From NCBI RefSeq assembly GCF_001411555.2, contig NC_049908.1:28434724-28498723 (forward strand): DNA of 64,000 nt, written 5' to 3'. The DNA is from Juglans regia. Taxonomy: Eukaryota; Streptophyta; Magnoliopsida; Fagales; Juglandaceae. The notes beneath the pieces are model-generated. The model ran no database searches. It had not been told where the DNA came from and worked only from the letters and a program-made list of their open reading frames with translations. A program made the position numbers and the translations under genes. Shown here piece by piece: positions 35,330-49,025 of this stretch (position 1 is the first letter of the stretch; each line of letters starts with the position of its first letter).

Positions 35330-35448
35330 TTATAATCACAAAAATATTATATAAAAATAATCTTATAAATTGATGTGGCTTGATGTGATTTGTTAGATTA
35401 ACTTTATAATCTAACAAATCACATCAAGTCATACCAATTTATAAAAGT
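35330..35448. mobile_element. Palindromic MITE, 'ATCAAGT' family
   Basis: Near-perfect inverted repeat: TTGATGTGATTTGTTAGATT and AATCTAACAAATCACATCAA with only ACTTTAT between. The outer arms also pair (TTATAAATTGATGTGG / ATACCAATTTATAA). The transcript would form one long hairpin. Confidence 0.75.
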
Positions 35449-35680
35449 ATTTATCGTATTGGAAAGGTTGCAAGAATAATTTGTTTTATGCATGCGCTCT
35501 CTCTCTCTCTATGTATATATATCTTTGGGGCTGATTCTATATCAATTTGTGAGATTATTTTTATGTAATAACTTTTTGACTAGAATATTTATCGTAGTTG
35601 AAAGGTTGAAAGAATAATTTGCTTTATGCATGCGCTCTCTCTCTCTCTCTACGTATATATATCTTTGGGGCTGGAATCAG
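35449..35680. repeat. Direct duplication of an about 90-bp segment next to the palindromic MITE
   Basis: 35449-35535 and 35587-35677 share ATTTATCGTA, GAATAATTTG, TTTATGCATGCGCTCTCTCT and GTATATATATCTTTGGGGCTG. The spacer (about 35538-35580) matches one end of the MITE (ATCAATTTGTGAGATTATTT), so the duplicated unit included part of it. Confidence 0.8.
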
Positions 35681-35954
35681 CTTTATTCTGGCTAGGTAGG
35701 CACAACTCATCAAAACCCTTTTGCCCCAATAGTATTATTGAGATGGGACTTCAAAGTTCAAATTAACTAGCTAGGGTTGTCCACTTCAATGACTGACCAG
35801 GGAGTGGTGTTTATGACACCATATGCATGCCTAGCTAGCCACTCAATCTTCTTTATTATAAGCTAAATATCATATAATATGTTTGTTTTGGGGACCATCT
35901 TTTGCATATAGTTTGTGATAATTGGGAGCTTGTTGGAATGAAGATATTGTTCTT

Positions 35955-36195
35955 TAAGGCTGCGTTTGGATGTTAAATTAAGTTAAGTTGAGTTGAGTTG
36001 AGTTGAGTTGAGATGAGATGAAAGTTGAAAGTTAAAAGTTGAATAAAATATTGTTAGAATATTATTTTTTAATATTATTATTTTGAAATTTAAAAAAATT
36101 AAATTATTTATTATATTTTTTGTTAAAATTTAGAAAAGTTGTAATAATTAGATAAAATGAGTTGAGATGGATTTGAGATCCAAACTGGCCTAACA
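35955..36195. mobile_element. GTTTGG-type MITE with GAGTT array
   Basis: GGCTGCGTTTGGATGTTAAA, then a GAGTT pentamer array, GAATAAAATATTGTTAGAAT, and an ATCCAAACTGGCC end. Confidence 0.75.
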
Positions 36196-36617
36196 CTTCA
36201 TATTTATAATATAATCTTTGTCTTTAAAATAACATCATCATCTCAAAGCTTTAAGACTAAGCTCCCCATTTCATTGGCTTAACTTTTCTAATTTCATGCT
36301 TCTTTCATGTTAGATTTAGTCTAAATTTAAAGGGGGTTGGACATAATTATTTGACAAATCATTTCCCACAATATATAAAGAGTTTGTAGAAGCTTTATCG
36401 TTTTTGCTTGGAAGATTAAGACAGCTTAGTGATCACATTGTTCAATCCAACTTCTCTAGTCCATAATTCAGAGTTAGATTAGTTGGTAAATACATAATCC
36501 ATATCATTAACAGATACCAAATTCTGATAACTTCTAAATTATAGACTAAATAACTCGAATGATCGTATTATTCTCTCGTCTTTTAGCTTTTCAACTTTTA
36601 AATTGATTGAAATCATC

Positions 36618-36655
<38 letters not shown>

Positions 36656-39217
36656 CTCGAATCGCTCTGATATCACAGCCAATAACTTAATTTGAGATAC
36701 AAAACCTGCTTGGCTCTCCACATATTTTGCATATATAACCTCTTTGAGCTTCATAAGCTGATATCTTATATAAAAATAATATTGGACAAGCAAAGACCAA
36801 AGTATATGAGAATGCAATATTAATGTAAGTGAAGTACAACTTTTTGTATCAAAAGAGCAAAAGTTTTGATACAAAAAGTTGTGAGAAACCAAATAACTTT
36901 CCTTTTATCTTTCATCATATGTGGTTGGCCCATAGGATTAGATGATCTTCCCCACTCACCCTTCATATACGCAATCCTATGGTATGCAAGCATCGTGCAT
37001 TCCCTTTGAAATTTGTGAATAAATTTAAGATTCATATAAAAAAACTTAGTTTTTTAATGGTATTGTACCTCACTTTTTTTTTAAAAAATGCGCGAGATTT
37101 GTACACTTTTAGATTATATCTAGTATATATATATATATGAAAAACGCTTGTTGTAAGCACCTGGTACAACGGCGTGCAAACGTGACTGACGTGAATACAC
37201 TTGATGAGAGAGAGATCGAGCTGATGAGAGAGAGAGACCGAGCTGATGAGAGAGGAATAATTCATTTTAAATCTGACGTGGTATGGACGACTGTATGCCG
37301 ATTGTATCTAACGACTGTATATAGAATAACTGTATATATATGTGTGTGTGTGTGTTTTCTCTTTTGATTCTTATGTTATTTAATTGGGCAAACAAACCTT
37401 ATAAATTATTACAACACTACCTATATAGACTGGGACCAATTAAATTAGATTTAGTCTCTTAGACATTGTCTACAGACAGTGCTGCTGGGATGGACCCTTC
37501 TGCATTGACTTTATTTCTCTTATTTTTTGTGCAAACCAAACCCTAAACTTTAGGTATTGTTAATATCATGTCGTGGATTTCACGATCGACAGCTTTAGAG
37601 ATTTAAATAATTGAAAAAAAAAGGATTTAATTAAATTATCTTTAAGAGAAAAAAAAAAGAAACCCAAAAGTGGTTAGCTAGGTCTTGTAAACTAGCCATT
37701 TGGTGGGAAAAGGGCAACCCCTTTATAATTAGAAGTCTCAATCTTCAAAATAATTTACTGACTTGTGTTGAGACTTTGTACTCCAAATTTCTCTATGTAT
37801 CAATTTCAGGATTATTATATACCATTTGAAGCACATTAATTAAATTCTTCCCCTAGAGACTAAAGACTAACACACTCACATATCAGCTTCAATTACTTTT
37901 GAGTCCAAAAAATGATCTTTAACATGGTCATGCACATGTTTTTGACCTTCCACGATCCATCTCATTTATCAACATCTCATTACAATGGCGGATTTTCAGT
38001 GTAAAAAATGATCTGTACCTACTACTCTAATAAAAGTGTGCAAGTTTCGCCTATTTCTTTTTAAAAAGTGAGACAAATATGAAATTTAAATAAAAATATA
38101 TATATATTTTCATAGTAAGTTTCACTTTTTTTAAATAAAAATAGTGTATAGAATTTGTACACTTTAAAACTGTATTTGGTATTAGATGATCAGTATAAAT
38201 ATTGTGTCGAAGAAATAATGAATATTTGCATTTACATTTCTTTCAAAGGGAACCAACATTAATACCTTTACAAATTACCATTCTTATGTTAGATACAGTT
38301 TTAAAATATATAAATTTCGCGTACTGAGTACTCTTTTTTAAAAATGGTGAGACTCATCATTTAAAAGTGAGATTTTTCATATATATAAATCTTAAATTTG
38401 TCTACCTTTTTTTTTTTTTTTTAAAGAGATTACGAAATTTACAAATTTTAAAATTATACAATAGTTTTCTTACACCACTAATCCATTATTAGAAATGAAC
38501 TGATGGCACCAATTCACTTGTAGCCTAGACAAAGCTATAGGGTATGCCTCAGTTCATGATCAGCTTAATTAGGAAATTCATTCACAAAATTAATAATCCT
38601 ATATGTTTTTCTAGCTGAATTTGTCAGGTCTTACAATAACTAGCTAGCACTCCAAGTTATATTCTTAAAGAAAAATTCTACTCATCATCTTCACACCACA
38701 CACGACGTATAATTTTTTTCTTTTATTAAATATGTGGTATATAAATGATGAGTAAAAGAACTCAATTAATTTTAAAAAAATAAAAATAGAATAACTCAAT
38801 TAGTTTAGAATAAATAGTAAAACTCATTTGTTAAATATAATTTTTACAAATAATGTATGAACTATGGTCTGAATGTTTATAAAAAATCATAACGAAGAAA
38901 ATAAAGAGTAATGTCATATACAGTCTTAATATGTGCAAGTCTTGTGCATTTTTTTTTAAAAAAATAATAATCTACCATTAAAAAAGTATATTTTTTATAT
39001 GTATTTCAGATTTGACTACTTTTTTCAAGAAGTGCGGAATATTTTTCTAAGATTGTAAATATAATTTTTCAAAAAATAATAAAAAAAATCCAATTTAATT
39101 TTTTAAATGTACTATTTTTTATTTATAAAAATAAAAATAAAAATCGTATCCATTATCAATTAAAATAACAAGTCAAATAGTATTGACGTTAGTTTTTGCT
39201 TTGTTTTAATTTGGAAA
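36196..39217. other. Gene-poor AT-rich region
   Basis: Includes a TA microsatellite (about 36622-36652), a local repeat near 37200-37250 (GAGAGAGATCGAGCTGATGA then GAGAGAGACCGAGCTGATGA) and degenerate pieces of the 'TACAGTC' MITE family around 38000-38180, 38290-38470 and 38910-39075. No gene recognised. Confidence 0.5.
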
Positions 39218-39600
39218 ATGCTGGAGCTCCCGCTGGGGGCTCCCGCTGGAGCTCTGGTGTATTTTATCATGTGTATTTTTTAATTTTTTTTTTATATAGA
39301 TATATTTAATGATTTTAAATATTTTTAAAAAATAAAAAAATTTATAATATTATTAAATAATACTTGCTTAATCATGAAGTAAAATATAAAATATTTTTTT
39401 ATGATTTTTTATTTTACTTCGTAATTAAGGAAGTATTTTTTAATAATTTTATTTTTTACTTCTTAATTAAAAAAATATTTTTAATAATATTCTAAATTTA
39501 TTTTATTTTTTAAAAAAATATTAAAAAAAATTATATAAAAAATAACTTAAAAAAAAAACACATACAATATATGTTACAGCCCCAGCGGGGGCTGTAGCAT
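39218..39600. mobile_element. MITE with GC-rich inverted ends
   Basis: Left end ATGCTGGAGCTCCCGCTGGGG; the right end, reversed, reads ATGCTACAGCCCCCGCTGGGG. That is about 21 bp with four mismatches. The interior is AT-rich with its own inverted ACTTCGTAATTAAG/CTTAATCATGAAGT pieces. Confidence 0.7.
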
Positions 39601-40217
39601 GATCCTTTTAATTTTCGTCCATATATTTTTTTTTCAGGCCCTCTTTATCAACATGTATTTGCAAGTCTTTAGCCGGAGAAGTGGAGCCCACATGTTGGGA
39701 AGAGATGGGCTTGAGCCGGCAGCCTTATGCCCTTGACTGATACATATTGCCGGCATGGTACTTTTGGGCCCCGCCAGTTGGATTCTTCTTGTGGGGCCCA
39801 TTTCCGTATCTTTTAGGGGACTTACAAACCTAATTCCTAACCAGTTTTTGGTTCGGCTCCGAGCCATGGGTTTGAATATTTTGAACGTTGGGAGGGAGAC
39901 GGGACAACTCTTTAATGACAGGCTTTCGAATTTTGTCCAATAGCTTTAAATTTTATAAACATTATAACACAATCCATATATTTATTTCTTGGAAAATATT
40001 AATCTTATCACTTGTTTCTATGGCTAATTTTTACGGTTATGAATTTTTTATTTTTTTATTAGTACTTTTTTTACTTAATGATTACGTAAATATTTTTTAA
40101 TAATATTGTTAATTTTTTTATTTTTTGAATATATTTAAATGTGTTAAAAAAATATAAAAAAAAATTCATCCCAAAACTACTAGAGGGAGCCCCAACGGAG
40201 CTCCCAGCGGTGGGAAT
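39601..40217. mobile_element. Second element of the same family with captured DNA
   Basis: The right end (about 40165-40217: GGGAGCCCCAACGGAGCTCC, CAGCGGTGGG) is related to the 39218 terminus. The AT-rich part 40040-40160 resembles the interior of the first MITE. 39640-39900 is GC-rich, gene-like DNA not found elsewhere in the window, with open frames on both strands but no recognisable protein. Confidence 0.45.
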
Positions 40218-40284
40218 AGCACCGCTCTTATTTCTTTCGTATTTTAGACTCGAGTAAATTGTATGAATTCTTATCCTTAAAATA

Positions 40285-40475
40285 GTATAGGTTAAGTTTG
40301 GATAGTGAGTTGAGATTAAATAAAAGTTAAAAGTTAAAAGTTGAATAAAATATTATTAGAATATTATTTTTTAAATATTATTATTGTTTTGTGATTTGAA
40401 AAAGTTAAATTATTTATTGTATTTTATATGAGAATTTGTAAAAATTGTAATGATAAGATGAGAAATCAAGCTTAG
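40285..40475. mobile_element. GTTTGG-type MITE
   Basis: GGTTAAGTTTGGATAGTGAG, GAATAAAATATTATTAGAAT, TTGTAATGATAAGATGAGAA and an ATCAAGCTTAGAC end. Confidence 0.65.
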
Positions 40476-40539
40476 ACTAATTTTTTTTTTTTTTTTTGGT
40501 GTCAAAATAAAGCTGCCGGCATAATTTGGTTTGAGAAAT

Positions 40540-40690
40540 GCTTCAGCCACAAAGTAATTTCACAAAAGTAAACCTATAACATGATTTCATATGATACGTT
40601 AGATCTACTTTACAATAAAAATAATTTTCAATCTAACATATTATATCAAATCACATCAATTTATAAATTTACTTCCATGATATCTCTTTG
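40540..40690. mobile_element. Palindromic MITE, 'ATGATTTCATATGAT' family
   Basis: AACATGATTTCATATGATAC, AATAAAAATAATTTTCAATC and ATATCAAATCACATCAATTT. Same plan as 35330-35448. Confidence 0.5.
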
Positions 40691-43556
40691 GTAATCAACC
40701 TAAATTCCCTATAAATTTGGTAACAGAAACATTAATAATACGTTGCAACGTACTGATCTCAAGTAGAAAGACTTTAGTTGGGGATACTTACAACATATCT
40801 TGTGACAATTTCATTCATGATTGAATGGTATGGTACACCTCTCTTTCTCCTCTCTGTCCCTTAGCTTTGGAAAGTATAGATTCTACAGAAAAACTTGGGG
40901 ACACATAATCTCGAACTTAGCCATTAATGTATGTATATAGTTTGGTTCATATCTGAACCTTTGTTTCCAAATTCAGCTGACAGCATTAATATTTCTCCCA
41001 TGAAAGGAGAAGTTGTTCTGACAATAGATTGCTAGTGTCCAATGGTTTGGGACAACACAGGTCGTCTTCTGCCATAGATATATTGGCATAATTGTTTACA
41101 CAAATGGGTGGATAGCGATGAGTTGATGTGTATATCCTTTGAAAGTTATGGTGCTTTTCGACCTTCCCTTTCTTTCATTTCTTAGAAAAGTTAGTCTATA
41201 TACAGTCTTCAAATGAGGACTGCTCATGAAAGTTCACACAGTTATGTTTAAAAAAAAAATTAAAATTACAATGATATTTTTTTTCTTTTTTTATTCCTAT
41301 TTATCAATGAGACTACACACATAGTCCTGAGAATATAATTTCTCTTCTTTCTTAGAAATAACCCTAAACATTGGTTTGCTGCTATAGTCTCACCCTTTCT
41401 ACCCTTTTTTAAAAGTTTTTTTTTTTAATCTCTAAACTTGGACATACATTTTACATTATTGACATGACAGAGATTGATTAATAAGAAAAACTTAAAATTT
41501 TAATTTTTTTTAATCTCATGTGTCAGTGATGTGAAAGACGGTATTTTCTACTCTAGCCAGGGAATAATTCTCTCTGTTTGCCAATTTACTCTTGTAATTT
41601 CGATAAACATCTTGCCTCGCTCGGTTTTTTCTACCAACAGATAACAAGACATATTCACCCCCTTACATCTCATGATGTACACATAGAGTTGGATTGATAT
41701 ATATGCTTTAGAACCTACTAGCTAGATAAGTATACATAACTGCCAACAGAGAGAGTATAAAATCTAATCAAATGGACTTCTAACCAAACTGTGATAAGTT
41801 TCATTACCACATGATCTCATACATCTCTCTCACTCCATTTGTATAGTGTGAAAGATCCATCCACTTACATCTCATGATGTTCTTGTCTTTCATTGATGGG
41901 AAAAAAAAAAGAAAAAATATTCGCATCAGCCCACTGTTGGCTACAACCGCAACACACCTTACGTGTAGACCGACTGATGTGCTACGGACTTGCTCGGTGT
42001 AGACCGGCTGTGGTACAGTAAGCTGCTCGGTGTGCAGAGGAAAAAAAATAGTGTACAGAGAAAAAAAAAGAAGCTAGCTCAGGTGTGCTACGGTTGAAGT
42101 GCTACAACAAGCTGCTCTATAGCTTTACTAAAAACAAAACCCTTTTGAAAAAACATCTCTTGATTTTGTTTGGCTTAAGATTCCAATGCAATTGCATGTT
42201 GTTTGCATGCATATCTACATCTTTTCATCCATTACGTGACAATTGATGATTTCATACAGCATCAAAATAGAAGTCATGAGTTCAAACTATAACTCTATAC
42301 TGTAACTTATGCATTTTATAATCAAATATTGATCCATGTGCTAGCCTAACCTACTTATTGAGGGAGAGTCTGATCCATACACGAGGAAGAATATTAAAAT
42401 ATAAGTTAAAATAATAAAATTTACTTAATCACATCAGCTTAAACTTTTAGAATAAGTGTTAGAAAGTCCAGTAAATAAATTTAAAAAAAAACTCTCTTGA
42501 TACCATACTATTGTTAGTGGCTTAATTATAAACATAAACCGAAATCAGAGAAGGTAGGGGAGATGTATATAAAAACAGCTCACTTTTTGCACTCATATAA
42601 ACTTATAAAGTAAATATGAAGTATATTTCATTCACAAATACAATATTGATGCTAATGATGGTCTTAATCTTTTGAGTATTTGTTTTAGGTTTCTTAAAAA
42701 TAAAGTCGAGTTTCCTAACCCTGTCCCCACTTCTAGCCTTTAGTTTACACATGAGCAAAGGGATTGGAAAGAACAAAGTCAGTATCATGCATGAAGGCAT
42801 TTAACTTTAAAACATATGGGGAAGATCAGCCATTGTTTACACAAACCCATCATGCCATCACCAATTTTTATTGAGGGTTTGGGCTAAAGTTCTTAAACTT
42901 GTAATGATACATAGGCATCATAACCAAGTTGCTATTTTACTAACACCTTCATTTTTTTAAATAAAGAGTAATAATACACGACACAACTTTTTTCAAAAGT
43001 TTATTTCAAATTAATGACGACCATATAAATTAGAAAAAAATTCTATTTATAAGCCAATTATATGAATAACGCATCTAGTAAAGTGTTTACAAGATATAAT
43101 TCGGATAATATGTTCTATACATCGGCTTGACTGTAAAATAACTCAGAAAATAGATCGTAAAATGATTATATAAACATCCAAAAGAAGACATCATTGAAGT
43201 TAGAGAGTGGATATGAACATTGGGCAGAATTATTTAAGAATCCACCAAGGTAATGTTTCAAGTCTGAAAGAGGCAAAGTAATATCAACACAGCCAAGTTT
43301 GAAAGCGATCCAAGTAGAGTTAAATGTAAGTATTAATTAGGGAGATTAATGTGTATGCAATTAATTAGGCAGATTAATGTGTACAGTTGACATCAAACCC
43401 ACCTAGAAATGGTGCTCAATTTAATTTTTACTGCATTATTTTTTTTGCTTTGGTCGAGTGAATTTAAGGTATACCTGCTAGTTTGTTCTCTGCAGTGAGT
43501 TTCCTTTTGTATGCATATGATCACAAGAAAAAAAAATCTGGCATTGTATTAAATAA
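40691..43556. other. Intergenic DNA
   Basis: No gene recognised. 41930-42115 is locally GC-richer with a degenerate repeat (GTGTAGACCGACTG / GTGTAGACCGGCTG; GCTCGGTGT twice; GTGCTACGG twice). The rest is AT-rich. Confidence 0.45.
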
Positions 43557-43738
43557 TGAGAAATGATACTTACAGTCGTGAGTATGTAAGTATTGTGCAA
43601 TCACTTTAAAAAAAGTGAATAAATACGGAACCTACATTAAAAAATTAATTAATTTTTTGATAGTAGACTCTACTCTTTTTCAAAGCGACTGCACAATACT
43701 TACACATTCTACGATTATATATAATATTATTCTTAAAT
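43557..43738. mobile_element. MITE of the 'TACAGTC' palindromic family, well preserved
   Basis: GAGAAATGATACTTACAGTC and GTAAGTATTGTGCAATCACT at the left face AGCGACTGCACAATACTTAC and ACGATTATATATAATATTAT at the right. Confidence 0.75.
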
Positions 43739-43744
43739 AATACA

Positions 43745-43945
43745 CTCAGGCCTCGTTTGTTTTCGGAGATGAGATGAGATTAAAATTAAAAAGTTGAATA
43801 AAATATTGTTAGAGTATATTTTTTAATATTATTTTTGTTTTGAGATTTGAAAAAGTTGAATTGTTTATTTTATTTTGTATTGGAAGTTGAAAAAATTGTA
43901 ATGATTAGATGAGATGAGATGTTTTTCCAAAACAAACAAGATCTC
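43745..43945. mobile_element. GTTTGG-type MITE
   Basis: CAGGCCTCGTTTGTTTTCGG, a GATGAGATGAGATT block, GAATAAAATATTGTTAGAGT and an AAAACAAACAAGATCTCA end. Confidence 0.7.
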
Positions 43946-44641
43946 ATAATTAAACTCAAATCAAGAGATTATTAGCGACGTCAATGAAACAAAGTGAGCA
44001 GTATAATTGAGACAGTATAGTAACTTTTCTTTTTATTTATAATATTTTATTTATATTTTATTTATAAAATTATTTTATATAATCATTTTAAGTATAATTT
44101 ACACATAGATTTGGGAATAAATTTATATATATATATATAAATTAATTGATTTTAATATTTTTTAAAAAAAATTAAAATTTAATTTTCTTTGCCCGAAAAA
44201 TTTTCAAAACCGTCCAGCCCACACCGAGAGGTTCGGAACCAGGTTCGTTCGGTGTACCTTTTTCCTTTCAATATTAGACACAGGAAAGAAAAACAACAAG
44301 AAGAGCGAGAAAGCAAGGAGAGAAACCGAGAGAAAGTGTGAGAAAGAGCGAGGAAATTCGAACCACTTTTCCCTCTCCCTCTTCACTTGCGCATTCTCTC
44401 TTTCTCTTCATAGAAGTTCTCTTCAAAACCCTTGTGTCGGTTTCTTCCTTCCTATTCTCTTCCCTGAGAATTCGATCAAGTTAAATTTTCTTTAAATATA
44501 ACCAAAATTCTTGAAATCTTTGTTACGTTCAGTATAGTTGGATGGGCTATATTGGATTTTTGGGGTAGGATTTGAAATTTGGATTTGGGGTGGTTTTAGC
44601 CGTCGGGATTTTCTGGGTTCGTTGCGGTTTGTGTGATAAAA

Positions 44642-47600
44642 ATGGCAACAGAACAAGCTTTGTCTTTCTCCTTAGCTTCAGTGGTTGAAGACGTTCTTCA
44701 ACAACATGGTACCAGATTGAGTGATCGTTTGGCTTCGAGGAAGGCTGGCGAAGCTTGTATGATCAATCATTCTATTGAAGTATTTTTGCTTTCTTTTGTT
44801 AAAAACAAATTGACGGAAATTCAGAGTTCCAGTTTCTTTCAAAAACAGAGAACGTTTTTCTGGTGTTATATTGGCTTTCTTTTGTGGATTTGATTTTTCA
44901 CTTGAGTTTTGCAAGAGTTCACCTGGGTTTTGACAATAAAAGATTTTGTAACTTGTGGATGTTTTAGCTGTTTGCTTGTTAAAGTGGCAAATAAATTTGT
45001 GAAATTTCATTATATAAACGAATTTTGAATCTTTATATGATTTTACATTAGTCTCATTTTCCGTATCGTCATTCTCGTTGGATTAATCTTTTTTATATGC
45101 GTTGCCTCGTTCTTCTATTTTCTTTTTGAATTTGGCTTCCCCTGAAACTTTATATGCTGAACAAACAAAAGAAACATAATGTTGCTACATCATTTTGCAG
45201 CTTTGAGAAGATATGAAGCAGCCGGGTGGCTCAGAACGACGGTTGGAGTTGTTGGGGGTAAAGACTTGCCAGCCGAGCCTTCTGAAGAAGAATTCAGGCT
45301 TGGATTGCGAAGTGGGATAATTCTTTGCCATGTTCTTAACAAGGTTCAGCCTCGAGCTGTGCCAAAGGTATGTTTCATTTAAGGTTTTGATTTTCCTTCA
45401 AGCTTTGTTGGTTTTGACGATGTTAATCGACTGGTTTAGGTGGTTGAGGGTCCGGGTGATTCTGTTAATGTTCCTGACGGGGCAGCTCTATCGGCATTCC
45501 AGTACTTCGAAAACGTTAGAAATTTCCTTGATGCTGTGGAAGAATTGGGGCTTCCGACCTTTGAAGTATCCGATTTGGAAGAGGTGTGTATTCTTGTTTT
45601 GTTGACATCAGTAGAAAGACCTTCAAGGAAATTCTGTATGATGGGCTTCACCCACACATCTCCTTTCTCTTCGATCAACTTTTGAAGTGTAGGCAAATCT
45701 CTATAATGCTATTTCAATTTTGCATGTCCTTGTCTCTTTTTTGGATGTGACATAATTATACGGATAAAACAAATACTTTTCGGTGAATTTTGAAACAATA
45801 TGGTTCTGGGTTAATGCCTAATTTGCAAGAGTTGTCATTCTGATGCCATATGTTTAAATCGTCTGACTTACAGGGAGGGAAATCTGCGAGGATTGTAAAC
45901 TGTGTTCTAGCACTCAAGTCTTATAGTGATTGGAAACAAGGAGGTGGAAACGGATCATGGAAATTTGGTGGAAATTTGAAACCACCTACGTGTGGGAAAC
46001 CCTTTGCACGAAAAATTTCGGAACCATTTATGAATTCTTTTTCAAGGACCTTATCATGTGAGAAGTCTCTAGAGAGTTTGTCTGGTGATCTGTCTTCATA
46101 TGGTGATCACAGTCATGACCTCAATGAAACAGTTAGTGAGCTCTTTTTTTCTTTGTCTTGTCATTGAATCATGCCGCCAAAAAGCTAATATGTATTCTGA
46201 TCTGCAGGGTTCATCTCGTTCCTTAAATATGCTAGTCCGTGAATTTCTTTCTAATAGGAAACAAGAAGACATTCCACTTGTAAGTTTCTTATGCTGTTAT
46301 AACATTTCCTAATGTAAATACATTTCAAAGAGGCTGGTCATGATCCTGCATAATAAGCAGGCGAGTATGGAGTTTAGAACAATCACTTACTGCCCTTGAG
46401 GTTTCAAATTAATTGCCTTCATGTTCCCTCCTCTTCTTTTTTTCTTGGCTGAACTTTTATTGTAACCGATTAGGTACATGTTTTTATTCAGACTTAAAGG
46501 GAAAATTATTTTTTTGGCCTGTCACAGGTTGTGGAATCTATGCTTAGTAAAGTCATTGAGGAGTTCAAGCGCCGATTTGAAGGCCAAAATGAACTGGTAA
46601 GCATCTGTTTTCTCCAATGGTGGTGTCACCGCCTCCTAGGCAACAAAAATTCCTCACTACCTTTGAGTATGATTAATGTGAGGGATCGGAATCCCACTTC
46701 TTGCAAGTCATGTTCTTGCTGTAAAATTGTTAATGTATTTGATTTTTTTTAAGCTCACTGTCAATGATATTAATTTTTCTGGTGATCTTTACAGACGAAA
46801 ACAACTGTGAAAGATATCTCAGTATTTGTCCCTGACAATTCTCTTTCTAAAACGGTTTCTGGTGATATAAAGGTAGTTACATCTATCGTATAAAATTAAA
46901 ATGCAAGTGATAAAATCTGCGGCACTCAAAAAATATTTTTCCACAATCAACTTGACTATATAAGTTTGCTTTTGTGTATTGAGCACAAATGGGTGACCTA
47001 TTCTTTCACTATGATTAAGATGGAAGAAAAACCTACTACACAAGATAAAGAGGAGGAATGTCACGATCGGATGTGTGATCTTGATGAGGGATCAAAAAGT
47101 CAGCTTTTCAATCAGCATAAGTTGGTAGAACAACAACAAAGAGACATTCTGGTAATTTTTGCTAGTATCTGACGTCAGGAAGAATAACTGCTATTCTCAT
47201 GCAATTGATGACTATGTTGATATCCTGTAGGAACTGAAACACATTCTTCATAGTACAAAAGCAGGCATGCAGTTTTTGCACAATATGTACCAGGAAGAAT
47301 TCAGCTATCTAGGTACATTTTAAGTTATTCTGCAATGCTTTTGGAAAGTTTTTAAAGATGAATGATATATCACTGGCTCCATTTGATAGGTAAGCATCTG
47401 CATGGTCTAGCTCATGCTGCTTCCGGATACCAGAGAGTTCTTGAAGAAAACCGCAAGTTATACAATCAAGTGCAGGACCTAAAAGGTGACATATTGAATG
47501 GTTTGAAGGCTATCTTTATGAATTCAATAAGGAAAACTTATATTTGTGTTAGGAAGAATAAATTTTGTGTATATGTTTATGTTTGATTAGGGAACATTCG

Positions 47601-48988
47601 GGTATACTGTCGAGTGAGGCCTTTCCTGACTGGGCAACCAAACCGTTTGAGTACTGTGGGTCACATAGAGGAAGGTAATATTACGATTGTTGCCCCTTCA
47701 AAATATAGCAAAGAGGGACGGAAATCATTCACTTTCAACAAAGTATTTAGTTCGTCTGCAACCCAAGGTATGTTTTATTTTCTTTTTCTTTTTCTTTTGC
47801 TCTGTTTCTCTCCTCTTAATTTTACAGGGTAATTATATTTCTGTACCCTTCAACTACCATCCTTTTTGCAAAGTGCACCATAAACTAAGAAAACTTGCAA
47901 CATGCATCCTGAACTACTAACTGATTTCAATTTATACTCGCCCCCTAAGATCTAATCGTTTTAAGATCCAAAGTTTAACAGAGAATTTACATTAAAACCT
48001 TTTAGTGATTAGAATGCACAATAATTTTTCATAGTTTATGATGCACATTGAAAGATGGGTAGTAATTTGAGGGCATGAAGTATAATTTCCTTAAATTTCT
48101 TCTGCCCGACTTTGCACATATACCGCTGCTTTCCTTTCTTTCCAGGGGAGGTATTTTCAGACACCCAGCCTCTGATTCGGTCTGTTCTTGATGGTTACAA
48201 TGTTTGTATCTTTGCTTATGGCCAAACAGGATCAGGGAAAACTTACACTATGGTAAGAAATTCAGCAAATTGTCATTGCAGTCAGATTGTTGCATTCTTT
48301 CACTATTAAGGCTTTGGTTTATTTTTTGCCAATGGATGTTTAGTACTTATATTATTCATTTTGATATATCTTATCTATCAATCCAGAGTGGACCCAAAGA
48401 GCTCACAGAGGAATCCCTAGGTGTTAATTACAGGGCATTGGGTGACCTATTTCTTCTCTCGGAACTTAGGAAAGAGACCATGTCCTATGATATTTCTGTT
48501 CAGATGCTTGAAATCTACAACGAGCAAGTTAGGGATCTGCTTGTGACAGATGGTCTCCACCAAAGATATCCTTCATGAAATTTGTTTGTATTTTTATATT
48601 ATTATTATTATTTGTGGATGGAATGCCTTTTACTCCTATAGGTGTTCTTAACTCCTATGTACATTAGAAATTCGTAACAGCTCTCAGAACGGAATCAATG
48701 TACCCGAGGCAAACCTTGTACCCGTATCGTCAACATCTGATGTAATAACTCTGATGAACCTTGGGCAAAAGAATCGTGCGGTGGGTGCTACAGCTATGAA
48801 CGATCGGAGTAGTCGTTCTCACAGGTATGATTCATTTTGCCTTGTAAGTTTTAGAATAGAGCTGTTTTTCTTTTCTAAATTTTCCTTGTAATTATTGCTC
48901 CTACAAGAAAGAAAAATTATAATATCTTTCCAGGTATTTATCATGATCGTATTGTGATTTCAGGAACATTGTTTTTGTTTTCTGTATG

Positions 48989-49025
<37 letters not shown>

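Noticed and set aside
36539..36892. 117-codon minus-strand frame
   Set aside because: Again crosses a TA microsatellite and has no recognisable domain.
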